Shown here in pieces: positions 13,784-26,352 of a DNA stretch of 64,000 nucleotides. The stretch spans positions 20,809,698 to 20,873,697 of the forward strand of contig NW_024881321.1 of NCBI RefSeq assembly GCF_018691265.1, read 5' to 3'. The position numbers and the translations under genes are program-made. The DNA is from Tyto alba (lineage: Eukaryota > Chordata > Aves > Strigiformes > Tytonidae). Below the pieces are notes generated by a model that saw only the letters and a program-made list of their open reading frames with translations, was not told the DNA's origin and did not search any database. Position 1 is the stretch's first letter. Every line of letters begins with the position of its first letter.

Positions 13784-14312
13784 TTTGGAACCATAGGACT
13801 GTAGAATAATTCAGGTTTGAAGGGACCTTGGAACTTTTCTAATTCTGCTCAAAACAGGGGCAGCTGTGAGGTCAGACCAGTTTGCTCAGAGCTTTGTCCA
13901 GTCATGTCATGAAAACCTCCAAGGACAAAGACTGCAAAACATCTCCAAGCAACATCTTCCACAACTTGACTCTCCTCATGGGTAAAAAGATTTTCTTTAA
14001 ATTCAGTCTGAGTCTGTCTTGTGCCTACTTATGCTCATTATCTCTCGTCCTTCAACTACAGACTGCTGTGAAGTGCCTGCCTCTGTCTCCTTGATGACCT
14101 CTGCATAGGCTCTGGGGAGCTGTTGTTAGATCCCCCCAAATTTGTCTCTTCTCCAGTCCAAATAAGTCCTGCTCCATCAGAATTTCCTAACACAGCAAAT
14201 TCTACAGTCCCAACCATCCCAGCAGCCCTCTGCTGAACTTGCTCTAGTGTGTATCAATGTCTTTCTTGTATTGGGAGTACATTAACATCCAGCCCAGCTC
14301 TAAGGTCTGTCT
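13784..14312 (-). mobile_element. CR1 LINE 3' fragment, minus strand
   Basis: Read on the minus strand, this ends with the typical CR1 3' end, in which an AAGGTCCCTTCAAACCTGAA block runs into a short ATTCTACAG / CCTATGG tail (plus-strand 13784-13835). Further blocks match the order of the CR1 3' part, including one about loss of tagged first-person-like frames in the plus-strand ORF, which is incidental. Divergence is high, so this is an old insertion. The right boundary is approximate. Confidence 0.75.
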
Positions 14313-15140
14313 TTATTTATCTACTTTCACAGAACTGTTGAACAACTCAAGAGTGCTTTGTGACTGCTAAGTTTTAACAGTTTTATCTGTTTTTTCTAGG
14401 CAAAAATTTCTTCATTCATGCTCACCGGTCTTGAATAATTTTATTTTGAGATTTCTGTTCACATCTGAATCTCAAAGTAAAATTTAAGGAGATGTAAGCT
14501 GCAGCAGATTAAACCCCTCTGCATAACAAATCCTCTGATTTTTCAACAGCTGTAGACAGGAATGGAGAATTTTTTTCCATTCCTTTATTAAAGCCTTCCA
14601 GCTGTATTTCCAATATTTGACTTTTAAATATCAAAATACTATCTTTATCTTCCCCAAATTTCCTTTGCTAATTATAAACACAGGATAAATTTTCTAATTA
14701 TACATAACATCTTATATTGATATATTTACCAACACAGACATCTTCTTTTAACATATGGTTCATTTACTTCTGTTCTTAGCACATTGTAAATATATTAAAT
14801 ATCCATGGTCAATAGTCTTTTGAATCACTTAGACTTCATTTATTCAGCCACATTTTATTCACACATTTCTGAGAATGTTCTTTAAACAGAACATTTTTTT
14901 TTCTTTCTGTCTCTTTGCACGCAGTATGCAGTATGTGTGTGTGTCATGCTCTTATGAGACAGAAAGTGTTATAGATATAGGAAAAATATTTGTCCACACT
15001 TTGTAAAGATCAATGCTTGAAAAAATCTTTGATAGGACCACACAGTACTGTAAATGGACATTTCATGGAACTTTTTCTTTTCAGAGAGAATTCTATTAAA
15101 TCAGATGTATTGCCTCCAGAACATTTTAGTCATGGATAAA

Positions 15141-15171
<31 letters not shown>

Positions 15172-16734
15172 AAAAAAATGATGGCTAAGGGTATATATGT
15201 ATTTCTGCATCTCTTTTTAACAACAACAAAGTCCTTTTAGAAATGACATAGCCATGTAGTGGTTGATAAATGTGGACCTCTATCTTACACTGAAAGCTCA
15301 ACACTGAAGGCAATTGCAACCGGCCTTCCCAACAGTCTGCGTTTTCGTCATTTAAATAAATTTATTATGATTTCATTTTTTTTTTTAAGATCTCAGTTTG
15401 AGAAAGTTATTTATTTGGAAAAATTTATTTTCTCTGGCCATTTTCATCTGTTCCTAACAGAAACAAAGTTATATATTTTGAGATTAATATAAAGCTTTCA
15501 TTTAAATTAATTGTCTTCTGAAAATTAATAGTATATGTATCCTACAATGTTTTGAATCATATTTAATATAAGAGGGAGTTCTATAGCAGGGCTATAGATC
15601 TTTTTATTTTCAATTACAAGCTTGTAGGTCAAGGCCTTTGAGAAGTTGTGGAGCAGACCACATAAACAGCTTTAATGAAAATATTTTTCAGTGAATTATT
15701 GCTAACAGTTATGTAGTAAAACTATGTAACCCTGTAGGGATATGCAATAGAGCAAGCAGCTTTACTGCTAGTACCAGTTTGGCTGGATTTCTTCAGGGAA
15801 ATGAGTCTTACTGTCTTCTTTGATCTCTGGGTACTCCACACAGATTATGGCGTCCATTGTCTATATTTACTTTTTAGATACATGCAGAGCTCAGCTTAAT
15901 ATAATTGCAGTGGAGGTCTTTCACAGATCAACAATATTTATTTTTTTTTCAAACACAAGTTACAAATATGCAAACATTACCAGTCTTTAAATCTGTTACT
16001 TAATACTATGCAATCAACTTATTTATAGTTTATTATTTGGGGTTTCTGCTTATAGAGATTGATCAGTCATATTAAAATACAAACTTGTACTCACTTACTG
16101 TGCGTGGAACATGGTTCTGATCACTGAGACTAAGAAAATTATTGCACTGACAATATTTTAGTTTAGAAAACTACCATGTGACTATTTCAGGTGTTAGACA
16201 AGACTTGTACATAATTTCCTCTGGAAATCCTAAAGCTAAATAGGATTCCTCCATGAGATTCCTGCTGAAGACCAGGTGAGATTTTCTCTGTACTCTAGGA
16301 GTTAAATGTTCTAGGTAAGCATGTTGTGTATTGGCTGTGCAATGAATGACAGACTCAAAATGAGCACAGAATGAACCTCTTAGTCGTCTTAGTGATGAAG
16401 AACCCCAACATACAGATGAAGATGGGAATAATGAGGTAACCTGAGAATCAGGTGAAAGATATGAAAAAAATACTCTTCCTGCAGAAATAAATTTGTACTG
16501 AAATATTCTGCTACCAAAATAATGGCAACTGTAGGAAAATTCGGTATGCAATAAATCCTAGAACCAAACTGAATTATTGTCTTGAGGCTAAAATTTTCTG
16601 AAGTAACTGATTAAATCAAAACTTCAGTACATTTTCTCTTATGTCTGTCTAAGGATCTACTTGAAGCAACATTGAGGAAAAATATATAACCCTCTGTTTT
16701 TTTAAGAATAAAAAAGTTATCTGTCAGAGTCCTG
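14313..16734. other. Unassigned AT-rich DNA
   Basis: No gene or element recognised. It contains an A28 run at 15142-15169. The 126-codon minus-strand frame at 16171-16551 has no domain or composition that I recognise and is best treated as chance. Confidence 0.5.
15142..15169. repeat. poly(A) run of 28
   Basis: Uninterrupted run of 28 A. Confidence 0.9.
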
Positions 16735-17340
16735 AGTTCAGCAAGAGGCTCTAGCTGACCTGACCAGCCTGTAACTGTCTTTTTCCATAATTCCTTGCAA
16801 CCTCTTCCCAGGGTTTAGCTGTTTGTGATGAAAGTCAGCTAGGATGTAGTGCAGCTGTGTGACCTTGGATCAGACCTCTATAAATACAGATAAACTTCCA
16901 GAAAGAGCAGTGAGAAGTAGAAAGTACCACAGGAGAGCTGTCAGATGCCTCCCTTAGGCCTCTATCTGTGCAACTTCTTGCATTTAGGCTCAGGCCCTCA
17001 GTCCTTGATTGAGCTACATCAGAGATGTGCTGTGCCAGACATTATTTCTTGCTTACTTCTGTCTTGCCATGGTAACCTGAGTTCCAAGCTTGGTCTCAGA
17101 CCTGCCTGGGCATTACGGATTTACCCAGTGATCACTTGGCATTCAGCTGCCCCCTGTCACCATTACCATCCCTGCCCTAGTACTGAGGCTTCGTGACTGT
17201 TGATGAGTTGCTGCCCTGTCAGCCTCATATCACCTTCAGCTCCCATGTCCCTTGCACTCATGGATCAGCCCATGCTGCTCCTCACAGGTAGCTCAAGACA
17301 TCTTCAGTCATAAACATACCAACTTGGATTATGTCCCTCA
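16735..17340 (+). other. GC-richer segment, possible ancient LTR
   Basis: About 600 bp clearly richer in GC than its surroundings, with a TATAAATA box at 16879-16886 followed by a GA-rich stretch. The composition and the single TATA box resemble a decayed LTR, but I find no matching copy in the window and no clear termini or TSD. An 83-codon plus-strand frame (16945-17196) inside it has no recognisable domain. It could instead be a host regulatory region or exon-bearing DNA. Confidence 0.3.
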
Positions 17341-19212
17341 CTCTTTGCAGGAAATACTTGGGAGTTTTGGTAGGAGGTATTCTTTATTTCACTTATAAAG
17401 ATGAACAAAATAAAATTAGCAGGCATAAGTAGCCATCGTACAATGCATAAAAATACATATCATCTTAATTTCTGCTGTTTCCATTGGCTATTATCTGCAA
17501 TTTTTTAAAAAAATATAAATCAATTAAATTTAATAATTGTATCAGGATAAATGATGGAAGGGTGTTTTCAGGCTGCCCCTAAAGACCCAGTTCCACTTAG
17601 ACTTTTAAATATTGACTTCAAAGGGAACTTCATCTAGCCCTTTAGACAGTTTTTGTATTGGGCATATTTATTTTAGCTCAAGTTTTACTTTTTTTTTCCA
17701 ACTGACTGGTGATACGAGATCTTGGGACTGTAATACTGAACTCATTTTCAAAACATGCTTTGCCAGGGTTCCTTCTGCCCTCCAGAAAATATTGCTTCCA
17801 AAATTTGCATTTTCATACCTCAGCTCACTAATCTCAAATAGTTCATGAATATATGCAGGGACTTGACAGATGTAAAATTGGGCTGCACAGCATGTAGGAA
17901 TGCTGATGTCCTATTAAATGTTAAGTGAGCACTCAGGAGTATAAAATCCAGAATTATAGGATATTGCTGTTTGAACCTTCATTTTCTGTTTCAGTTTCTT
18001 CTTTTAATCTATTCCAGACTAGAATTTATTCTGGAAACAATTACTAGTTATAGTTTTTTGCTTTTGATCTACATTTATATTATTTTTCAATTGACTTCAG
18101 CAGATGTACTCCAGTTGATAGTGGATAAAAATTTAGGCTGAATTGTTTTCATTTTTTCACTTTTCCTTAGCTCAGCCATGTAAAACCACAGTTTATATCA
18201 GTTAGATGTACTTCTTTCTGTTTTTCTTTACATAAAAATATTTCATTTTATTTTTCTCTCTATTCTCTAATTTACCATTTATAAAATATGAGAAACAAGA
18301 AGTGAAGGCAGCCAAATATCACAGATCCTTAAGCTTTATTGCTCATGCTGAAAAGGGAAAAAACAAATCTATAACTAGTTTTATAGTTTTTTTTCATTCT
18401 TGGAAATAGAGGAGAATTAGAGATATGCGAATTTGCCAAGAAGGCAACTTTGTTGCCAACACGTAAACAAACAAAAAGAGAGATACAGAGAAGATTGATT
18501 TACTTTTGAAACTGGTTCCTAAGGCTATCAGCCTTCTGCTGGCCTTTTCTATTGCCATGTGATGTTTAAATAACTGAAGAGTCTTTCAAATTACTCTATG
18601 CAAAATGTAAACAACAGTACTGCAACATGATTTGGGATTTTCAGTATTTTTCAAACTACACAGGAAAGACAGAGAGAGCTGATGTTAAGAAATTAAGAAT
18701 GTGATACCAAAATGAAAAGCCAGTGGGGCAGTGGAGTGAATTCATTAAAGAGTAGGTATTGATTTTTTATAAAAAATACCTTAATATTCAAAATCAGCTT
18801 GTTCTTAAACTATGTGGAGAAAAGATTTTTTTTTTTGACATTGCAAGAATCACAGTCTAAAAACTGATGTTTGACTAAATAAATGGAAATTGCTAAAACA
18901 GCAACTGCAGAAGGAAAATACCAAAAGCTGATATGATAGCTAGAAAGTAAAAGGATGTATGAGGAAAAATTGTTGTCATATAGATCTAAGTCAATATCTC
19001 AGAATTCTTTCACCATTTCTTCACCTTGACTTATAGTATCTTCAAAGTGTTCAACAACTGTTTTAGTGAGTGATTTATTTATTAACATCCTTGAAAATAG
19101 TAAACTTTAAGTGCATACTTGTTACCTATGGAAAGCATGTTCTGAATGAAATAACCTGGGGGATAGGAGGGGAATGTAACAGTGGAAACATAATTCCAGG
19201 ATGCGTAATTCC
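17341..19212. other. Unassigned AT-rich DNA
   Basis: No gene, RNA or mobile element recognised. Confidence 0.55.
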
Positions 19213-19487
19213 AGTCATGGAATTTGTATGCTGAGCAATATGTCATATGGTATGGAATATCCCTTTGGACAGTTGGGATCAGCTGTCCCACCTGTGTCCC
19301 CTCCCAACTTCTTGTGTACCTCCAGCCCACTCGCTGGTGGAGTGGTGTGAGCAGCAGAAAAGACCTTGACTCTGTGGAAGCAATGATCAGCAGTAACAAA
19401 AACATCTCTGCATTATCTACACTGTTTCCAGTGCAGTACTAGCTATTCTGAACAACATTAACTCTCTCCCAGCCAAAACCAGCACAT
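19213..19487 (-). mobile_element. ERVL-type LTR fragment (U3 part), minus strand
   Basis: It matches the right halves of the minus-strand LTRs at 11330 and 52186: ATATGTCATATGGTATGGAA, a CAGTTGGGATCAGCTGTCCC block, CCAGCCCACTCGCTGG, and a terminal CCCAGCCAAAACCAGCACA resembling the inverted LTR start. The U5 half is missing. No TSD could be defined. Confidence 0.7.
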
Positions 19488-19572
19488 ATACCCAGCTAAA
19501 GTATAATAGTTAATAGCATTATTTTAATTTATTAGTAGTTAACTACTTTTCTTAATGGTATAATTAATTATG

Positions 19573-19596
19573 AAAAAAAAAAAAAAAAAAAAAAAA
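19573..19596. repeat. poly(A) run of 24
   Basis: Uninterrupted run of 24 A, followed by an imperfect AAAC and ACGGGAAA stretch. Confidence 0.9.
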
Positions 19597-20311
19597 CAAA
19601 ACGGGAAAACGGGAACTAACATGGAACCATGACACTGATCTTGTTTTCTTGTTTTCTGCATCAGGTCTCCTTTAACATGATCTGGACTGGAGGCAAACAT
19701 TATCCATGTGGATGTGCATAGCAGGTGTTGAAATGGCATGACATTTCAATTGTTACATGACAAAGACTTTGCATTCTTAAATGACTAGTTTTAATAATGG
19801 AAGAGCATATAATATTTTCTTTAGGTGCCAATAAATCCACACTGACCAATAGTACTCATGTAGGTGCATGAAAAGGATCATTGCAACAACATGAAACTTT
19901 GTAATTAGAATTTTTAGCCAAGGATACTTGGCTTTGAACTTTGCTTAATTTTCCTTTTTGTGAAAAGACTTATTCTTGTATAAGTTATTGTTTTCTACTC
20001 CAGATACAAAACTGATTATCAGTAAGGCTGAAAATATTGTTTCTTATGTCCTGGTTTGGGTTGAAATAGAGTTAATATTCCTTTTCATGGACTAGATGAG
20101 TGCTGTGTTTTGGATTTATCTTTGGGTTTGGTATGAGAAGAATGCTGATAGCACACTGATGTTTTCAGCTGCTACTGAGACTTCAAAGACTCTCTGACTC
20201 CCCATGTCCTGCCCGTGCGCAAGGGCACAGGAAGCAGGGAGGGAGCACGGACAGAGCACCAGACCCAAATTGGCCAATGAAATATTCCATATCATGGAAC
20301 GTCATGCTCAC

Positions 20312-20317
20312 TATATA
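20312..20317 (+). promoter_or_regulatory. LTR TATA box
   Basis: TATATA in the plus-strand ERVL LTR, downstream of a conserved GGAACGTCATGCTCACTA block. It is the likely U3 promoter element of this LTR. Confidence 0.6.
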
Positions 20318-20461
20318 GAGGAGGGGTGGTTGGGAAGGAGCTCTCTCTCACATCCGGGATTGTGATTGCGGGATTTTGGTATCTCAGGGTAGCTAGCTGG
20401 GAATGGGCTGGATATTGGTTAGCAGGTGGTGAGCAATTACATTGTGCATTGCCTGTTTATG

Positions 20462-20572
20462 TGTTTGTTTTGTTTTGTTTTGTTTTTGTTTGTTTGTTTG
20501 TTTGTTTGTTTTGTTTGTTTGTTTGTTTGTGTGTTTTTTGTTGTTTTGTTTGTTTGTTTGTTTGTTTTTTCT
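20462..20572 (+). repeat. (TTTG)n microsatellite inside the LTR
   Basis: About 110 bp of TTTG/TTTTG units with a few GTGT interruptions, located in the transcribed part of the LTR at 20047-20733. The cysteine/valine/phenylalanine open frames here are products of this repeat. Confidence 0.95.
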
Positions 20573-20738
20573 ATTAGTGTCATTGTTCTCGTTTTATTAC
20601 CGTTATTAAACTGTTCCTATATCAGCCTGTGAGTCTCCCTTTACCCCTCTAATTCCCCATTCCCAGGTGGGGGGGGGGAAGGGAGGGTGACCAGCTGAGG
20701 TGGTTGGTTGCCGACCAGGCTTAAACCATGACATCTTA

Positions 20739-22014
20739 TAACTTAATATTTATGAACACTGTCAGGTTCTTGGATTAGATTTATAACTTCCTAGTCAGCC
20801 TTTCTTTTATGATTCAGATCTCAAAACATGTCCAATTTTTACTTTATTGGTAAAATCCATGCCTGCAGACTACATTGTTGTTTAATTAATATCTCTATAT
20901 TGCATTTTTTGAATTTGATTCTTTGATCATCAAAAAAAGTACCCTTATTACATCACAATATGTGTTTACTTCTGCATAGAATCCCTCCATGGATTTTTTA
21001 CTTATTCATCATAGTGGCTTGTACATTTTTCAAGAGATTAATTATTTCTATTATTAAATGTCTTCTCACTTTAGCTGTAGGGTTATTTCCCACAGGTGTT
21101 CTTACAAAGAGCATATATTTTTACTATAGTTGTTGATTAAAACAGTGACTCAAATACTCTGTGAACAATTAAAATGTGGACTCAGTGGTTTTGTGGGGTT
21201 TTTTGTTTGTCTTTTGGGGATTTTTAATCTGTTAGCACTCTTCCAGACACTCAAACTGAACCTAGGTGTGAACCACTTTATTTTTTAACATGAAATGTAA
21301 GGTCTTTGCTCAACTCAAACCAAAACTGTAAGGAAAATAAGATAAATTTCATGTTTACTTTCTAAATGACTCTTCGAATAAAAATTGATTTCTTTACTCA
21401 TCCTCTCACTCCTGACTGCCGGTTCAGGATTAACACACTTTTAATTGAAAATAATTTGTGGAGAATCATCACATCACAATTTTCTTATCTTATTCCCTAT
21501 TCATCTTTGTACAACCAGCAAAGCTCAGTCACTTATGGTGTGGAGGACAAAACTGGGAGAAGCTTACGGGTGCAGAGATTTCTTTTGTGGGGTCTGCAGT
21601 TAATGACATGCATCAATTTCAGGCACCCAGTCCTGAGTGAACAAACAAACAAGCAAACAAAAAACTAAATAAAGGGAAGAGAAAGAAAAAGGAAAAATTC
21701 TCCCCAGTGGCCAACTGTGAAGAACAGTAAGCACTTCAGACAAGTTTTCTTCTCTGGGCATCCTGTCCAGCACAGCATGTAATGATGATGCTTTCTCTCT
21801 GGTACAATTACACTTTTCATTGAGAAGCACTAAAGCTCCCCACTGGTAGTTTCTGTTTATGATTCCCTTGCCTTTGGTTGGAGCATATCTAATTAGGCTT
21901 GGGTAGTGCACACTAACTGGTCATTAAATTCCATGTAAACATATTACTAGATAATAACAGCTATTAAAAAGACTACTGATTTATTGTCTCTTGGCTTTCT
22001 TGTAATATGATTTT
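20739..22014. other. Unassigned AT-rich DNA
   Basis: No gene or element recognised. The overlapping 60-103-codon frames near 21366-21911 occur on both strands without any recognisable domain. Confidence 0.5.
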
Positions 22015-22019
22015 ATAGG

Positions 22020-22235
22020 TGTGGTGGGTTATCTTTAGCAGCAGTCAGACACCATCCAGCTGCTCACTCACTCCCTCTACTCAACAGGACAGGGAGAGAA
22101 AATAAGATGAAAAACTTGTGAGTCTATAATATAAAGATAAGGACAATGTTACCAGTTACCATCATGGCCAAAACAGACTCAACTTGTGCCACCCCTGCAG
22201 CTCATCCACTACCAAAACCTTGCCATGTACCTTCA
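22020..22235 (-). mobile_element. Internally deleted LTR fragment, same family as 53374-53946
   Basis: Starts TGTGGTGGGTTA and shares with 53374-53946 the blocks CTCAACAGGACAGGG, GAGAAAATAAGAT and TTACCATCATGG. It then jumps directly to the CCACCCCTGCAGCTC / CACTACCAA block that lies about 370 bp further on in the other copy, so it carries a large internal deletion. The right end is approximate. Confidence 0.65.
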
Positions 22236-24018
22236 ATACAATACGCTAAAAGCTACCAGGTGTACATTGAAGAGATCTTAGTGCAGAATTATAGACTAAA
22301 GCTACAGGCAAAAATGTGAGGAGACAGAGAAACAACAGGCTGATTTAACATCAACTGTCTTCTGTGAGAAAGCCAGCATGATAATGATTCATGCTCTGCC
22401 ACTGCCAGGCCATGAGGGTAAGATTACTTAGGACACTAAAATAATGACACTGCACAGCAACCTCGGGGTGTGAAGATGAGAGATCACAAGGTTGCAAATG
22501 AATGGCAGGCTGCCAAGTTGCAGGTGGAGGGCCCTTAGCACTGCCAAGTTTAGAAGTGCCTTAAGTGTGGTGCAATGGGTGCAGAGGCCTTCCATTTTCC
22601 ACCATGAGATTACGTTGTGTTGCTTTTTCTAGCAGATCCAGACACCTGTTCAGTAGTATACTGTGTTTTTTTGGTACATCTATAATTAAATATTATTGAT
22701 TTATAATTTAATTAATTATTGAAATAGAAGATACTCAGAAATTATTTGGAAATTTAATTATAAAATTACTTTTTCATCTGTTTTACCTCCTCCTCTATCT
22801 TTTTTGTGCTTGTTTACTACAGACTAACACTTTTTTTTTTTTAATCGCAGATTAAGATAATTTTCTTTTTTCTTTTATATTCCAGGTAAGTGGATTTACA
22901 AATGAAGTTGAAACAAAGGGGCAAAGTCAGGAAAATGTAGGAACTATTTTGCCTTCAGGATAAAGACAGCTTCTCTCTAGACATAGATATTTTTAGGACT
23001 TTTTAATGAGACTGTAGCAGTTAAATGTATTCACTCTCAATTTATTTTGGCAGTAGTTGTGTTTTGATGCCAGTTTTTTCAGCATGCTGTAAAGAAGGAA
23101 GATGAAAGGCTTATACTGCCTTTTATACAAGTAAGAGTTACCTATTGTCTATTCAAAATAATTAGAATATTTTGGTCTAGAGTCTGAAAGAATAAAGTTA
23201 GGAGAACCCTCTAAGCCATGTAGTTAATGTAAACAAGAAAACATTTAATGTAACATTTGTGGGGAAGTGCTTTATGAGCTTTAGATCATTTTGTGTGCCA
23301 GTTCTAATGCTTTTCATGTTATATTGCTTCATTTTATTGAAATAATAAGATGTGATCAATGGCTGGCAAATGGATCAGTTTTCTTCTGAATCCTTTTTCC
23401 TTCACTTCTGATAATAATATTACAGAAGTGAATGAATTTCAAGCTTCAAACCTCTTGGAGAGTGGCTGGGGGAGAGGGTTAAAAAGGTTCCAAGTCTCTG
23501 TATGGATTCTGACATCCTTTGCCAAGCTTTGATGCCGCCACATGCTGCTTTGGCTGTTACTACCTGGGCTAGCATCAGTCTGTATCACTCTTAACGGCAC
23601 ACCTTGACTTCCCACCCTAAACCAGAAATCATGCACTCTGATCTCTGCTGTTGTTAAGTCTCACTGCATCTTCCTTCAGGGACCAGAAGCTTATATTCCC
23701 AGATGCCAGTTCATCTGACTAGAAGTTGCCTGAAGCAACTGGCTAAATGTTACTTGACTCAAATAAAGTTTCCATGGTTGCTGGCAGGATTTGTTTTCCT
23801 GAACTGTCTGAAAGTGCTTTGCATACTATTATACTGTGGTTTGAGAGTGGATATATTACCTAGTGAATCTGTGTCTAGACAGTTTTACTTCTATGCTTCA
23901 CATTCATGCATAGGAAACTTCCAGTGCAGATTTGTTCCTCATTGTATTTCAAAGTCTGCTTCTTTAGATTTCCCATTTCCTTCTACACTGGATAAATTCA
24001 CATAAAATGCTAAAGGGA
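22236..24018. other. Unassigned DNA
   Basis: No gene or element recognised. It includes a slightly GC-richer part near 22370-22600 with no recognisable content. Confidence 0.5.
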
Positions 24019-24110
24019 AAAAAACAAAACAAAACAAAACAACAACAACAACAAAAACAAACAAACAAACAAAACAAACAAAAAAAAAAAAAACAAAACA
24101 AAAAACCCCA
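24019..24110. repeat. A-rich (AAAC)n / (AAC)n simple repeat
   Basis: About 90 bp of AAAAC, AAC and AAAC units with an A run. The adjacent minus-strand frame rich in F, V and C is an artefact of this tract. Confidence 0.9.
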
Positions 24111-24797
24111 ACATTCCAAAACTGATTCTGTGAGTTAATTTTCAATATGTGCTGCAGACTTCTGGTTTTGAATATAATAAATATATTTCTTCTCAGAATA
24201 TAAAATGTTTCACTGAGAAACATTTAACTGCATTCAGGAAGACTGACAGCTAAGGACAAAATAACACTTCAAAGAGCACACATTAAATAAGGTTAGGCTT
24301 CTCTTTTTACAATATCTATTTATATGGGAATAGATTCCTGAAACAAAATCACACTTGAACTCAACTGTGTGGAAAACTAAGGGTTAAGCAGTTGAGCAAT
24401 AGGTAGAAAATGTCAAACTGAAAGTCAGTTAAAGGTGAGTTCAGGACTGAAGTCAAGATAACGAGGTATGCCAGTAGACTGAGTAGCTACCTGGAAGCTG
24501 TGTGAGGTCAAAAGGCCAGAATGCAGCTCACTGAGGAGTGCCATGTTGATTACCACATCCTAATTTGTGTGCAGCAAGAAGTGCAGAGAGTATTTGCAAT
24601 CATTTTCCTGGAAGAACTGTTATACTGAGGAAGAGGCTGAAGACAAGTAGGGAAAGAAGGTTAAATAGTTGGGTGTCAGTGGTAGAAGAATTTATGGATT
24701 TTGGGGTCAGTCTAGTTATTCTGTCATTTTAGGATCTTGTATGTATTGTATCTTGAGCTGTATAATATTTGTGTAAGCTTTGAGAGTTGAGGACTGG

Positions 24798-24842
<45 letters not shown>

Positions 24843-26346
24843 CCTAATCTGCCCTGCCCATGCTTACATTGATAAAACTGAATTCAAGAGAAAACAAAGT
24901 ATTACTCTCTGGCTTGGTAATAGTTATAAATTGTAAGCACTAGAGATAAACTTTACAACTCAGGTCTAAACTAAGAAGACTAAAGTGGGGAATATTATTT
25001 AAAGCAAAAATTAATTGGCATAAAATACTTATTTAAAGTTGTACATCTTATATATCTGATTGGCTGGCTGTTAGTGAATTGAGCCACAGTATTCACATAC
25101 AAGTTAAACTTTAAACATTTCCAGATAAAAATGAGAATGCTTAAAACTTTCTTTTTTATGACTGGAGCCAGGGGTGGAAGACCATATGTACTAGATCAGA
25201 TGAAAGCAGACAGTTTCATTTAGAAGACCAATCATAAAATCTTCAAATTTGACACTATTCAGGTTGAATAGAGCTTGTAATGAGACATAAGTTATGCATA
25301 ATTGTAGAAGATTAAGTCTATTAAAACACAGGATGAGAAAAAAATTAATAAATGTCCAGCTGTCTAGTAATAGCCAATACTTCCCAGATTGTTCCTATTT
25401 ATGGTAGTTCTGTTTTAGGAGAAAGATTGGGGAATTTCCTCAAAGTCTGACAGCAAACTCCAGCAGTATGTCTTGCATCTCAGTCAGGGAAAGGCAGGGA
25501 GGGAGCAGTACATGTTGTGGTGTTCAAGGAAAGGCTGTGAGAAAGCTACCCAGAGGAGATGTTCCTGAGCATGCTGGGAGCTGGGCAGGAGGTACAACCT
25601 ATGAAAATCCCTCCTGTCCTTTCTCATACCACCCCCAGTAAAGCAGGGCTCTGAAGAAGACAGATTCCTCCTTAGAAACATTCTGACTGCTTTTAAGTAC
25701 TGGCCAACCATTAAGGCTAAAATGTAATATTTTTACCTGTGTTAGCTTTTAATTTCCTATGGTGTTCCTATTACTTTCTTTCCTAAATAATAATGTGCAA
25801 TATGAGTTTTAATTTCCTTTTCAGCTAAAGGAAGTTTCTTAGCTGTTTGTAAAGCAAGTTATACTTTCCTAATTGCCTTGTACACCTACTGCACCAAGTT
25901 CAGTCTGTAAAAGAAAATTTCTGTACTTTTTTGTTTTGATGAATATCCCTTAAAACCTTAATGTTCTTAAGAATATGCATAATATATTTTTCAACTAATT
26001 TAGCATATTTTTAAATATCTTAATGAAAAAACATCTCATAAATTTTGTCAGTTGTTATAATCATCATAGCTATTTAAAGAAACTGTATGATATACTAAGA
26101 ATAAGCATATAGAATTATAATTCTACAAAAAGAAACATCAATACATCACTTCATAAAATTAATTTGTATTCTAGCTTTATATTTATTGAATAACACTAAA
26201 CAGCACCTTTTCAGAAAACATTACTGTACTTTTTAAGAGGCTTTTTGTGGGAGAAACAAACTACTTATCAAGAATTTCTGCTATAAATAGGTATGAATTG
26301 CTATTCTTCTGTGCAACATCTCATTTGTATATCATTCTTTACATAA
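24111..26346. other. Unassigned AT-rich DNA
   Basis: No gene or element recognised. It contains a T37 run (24801-24837). The last six bases (ccagtc when extended to 26352) form the left target-site duplication of the provirus. Confidence 0.5.
24801..24837. repeat. poly(T) run of 37
   Basis: Uninterrupted run of 37 T, the longest T homopolymer in the window. Confidence 0.95.
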
Positions 26347-26352
26347 CCAGTC

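Larger units (their letters stand above)
20047..20733 (+). mobile_element. Solo ERVL LTR, intact, plus strand
   Basis: A 687-bp LTR beginning TGTCCTGGTTTGGGTTG and ending GGCTTAAACCATGACA, flanked by a perfect 5-bp duplication tctta (20042-20046 and 20734-20738). It has a promoter-like TATATA at 20312-20317 and an ATTAAA poly(A)-type signal at 20605-20610. Between them lies a simple-repeat expansion (20462-20572) that accounts for much of its extra length compared with the 480-580-bp copies. This is typical avian ERVL architecture. No internal viral sequence remains. Confidence 0.95.

Noticed and set aside
16171..16551. 126-codon minus-strand frame
   Set aside because: No domain, no supporting splice signals noticed and no repeat match. 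The length is compatible with chance in 64 kb.
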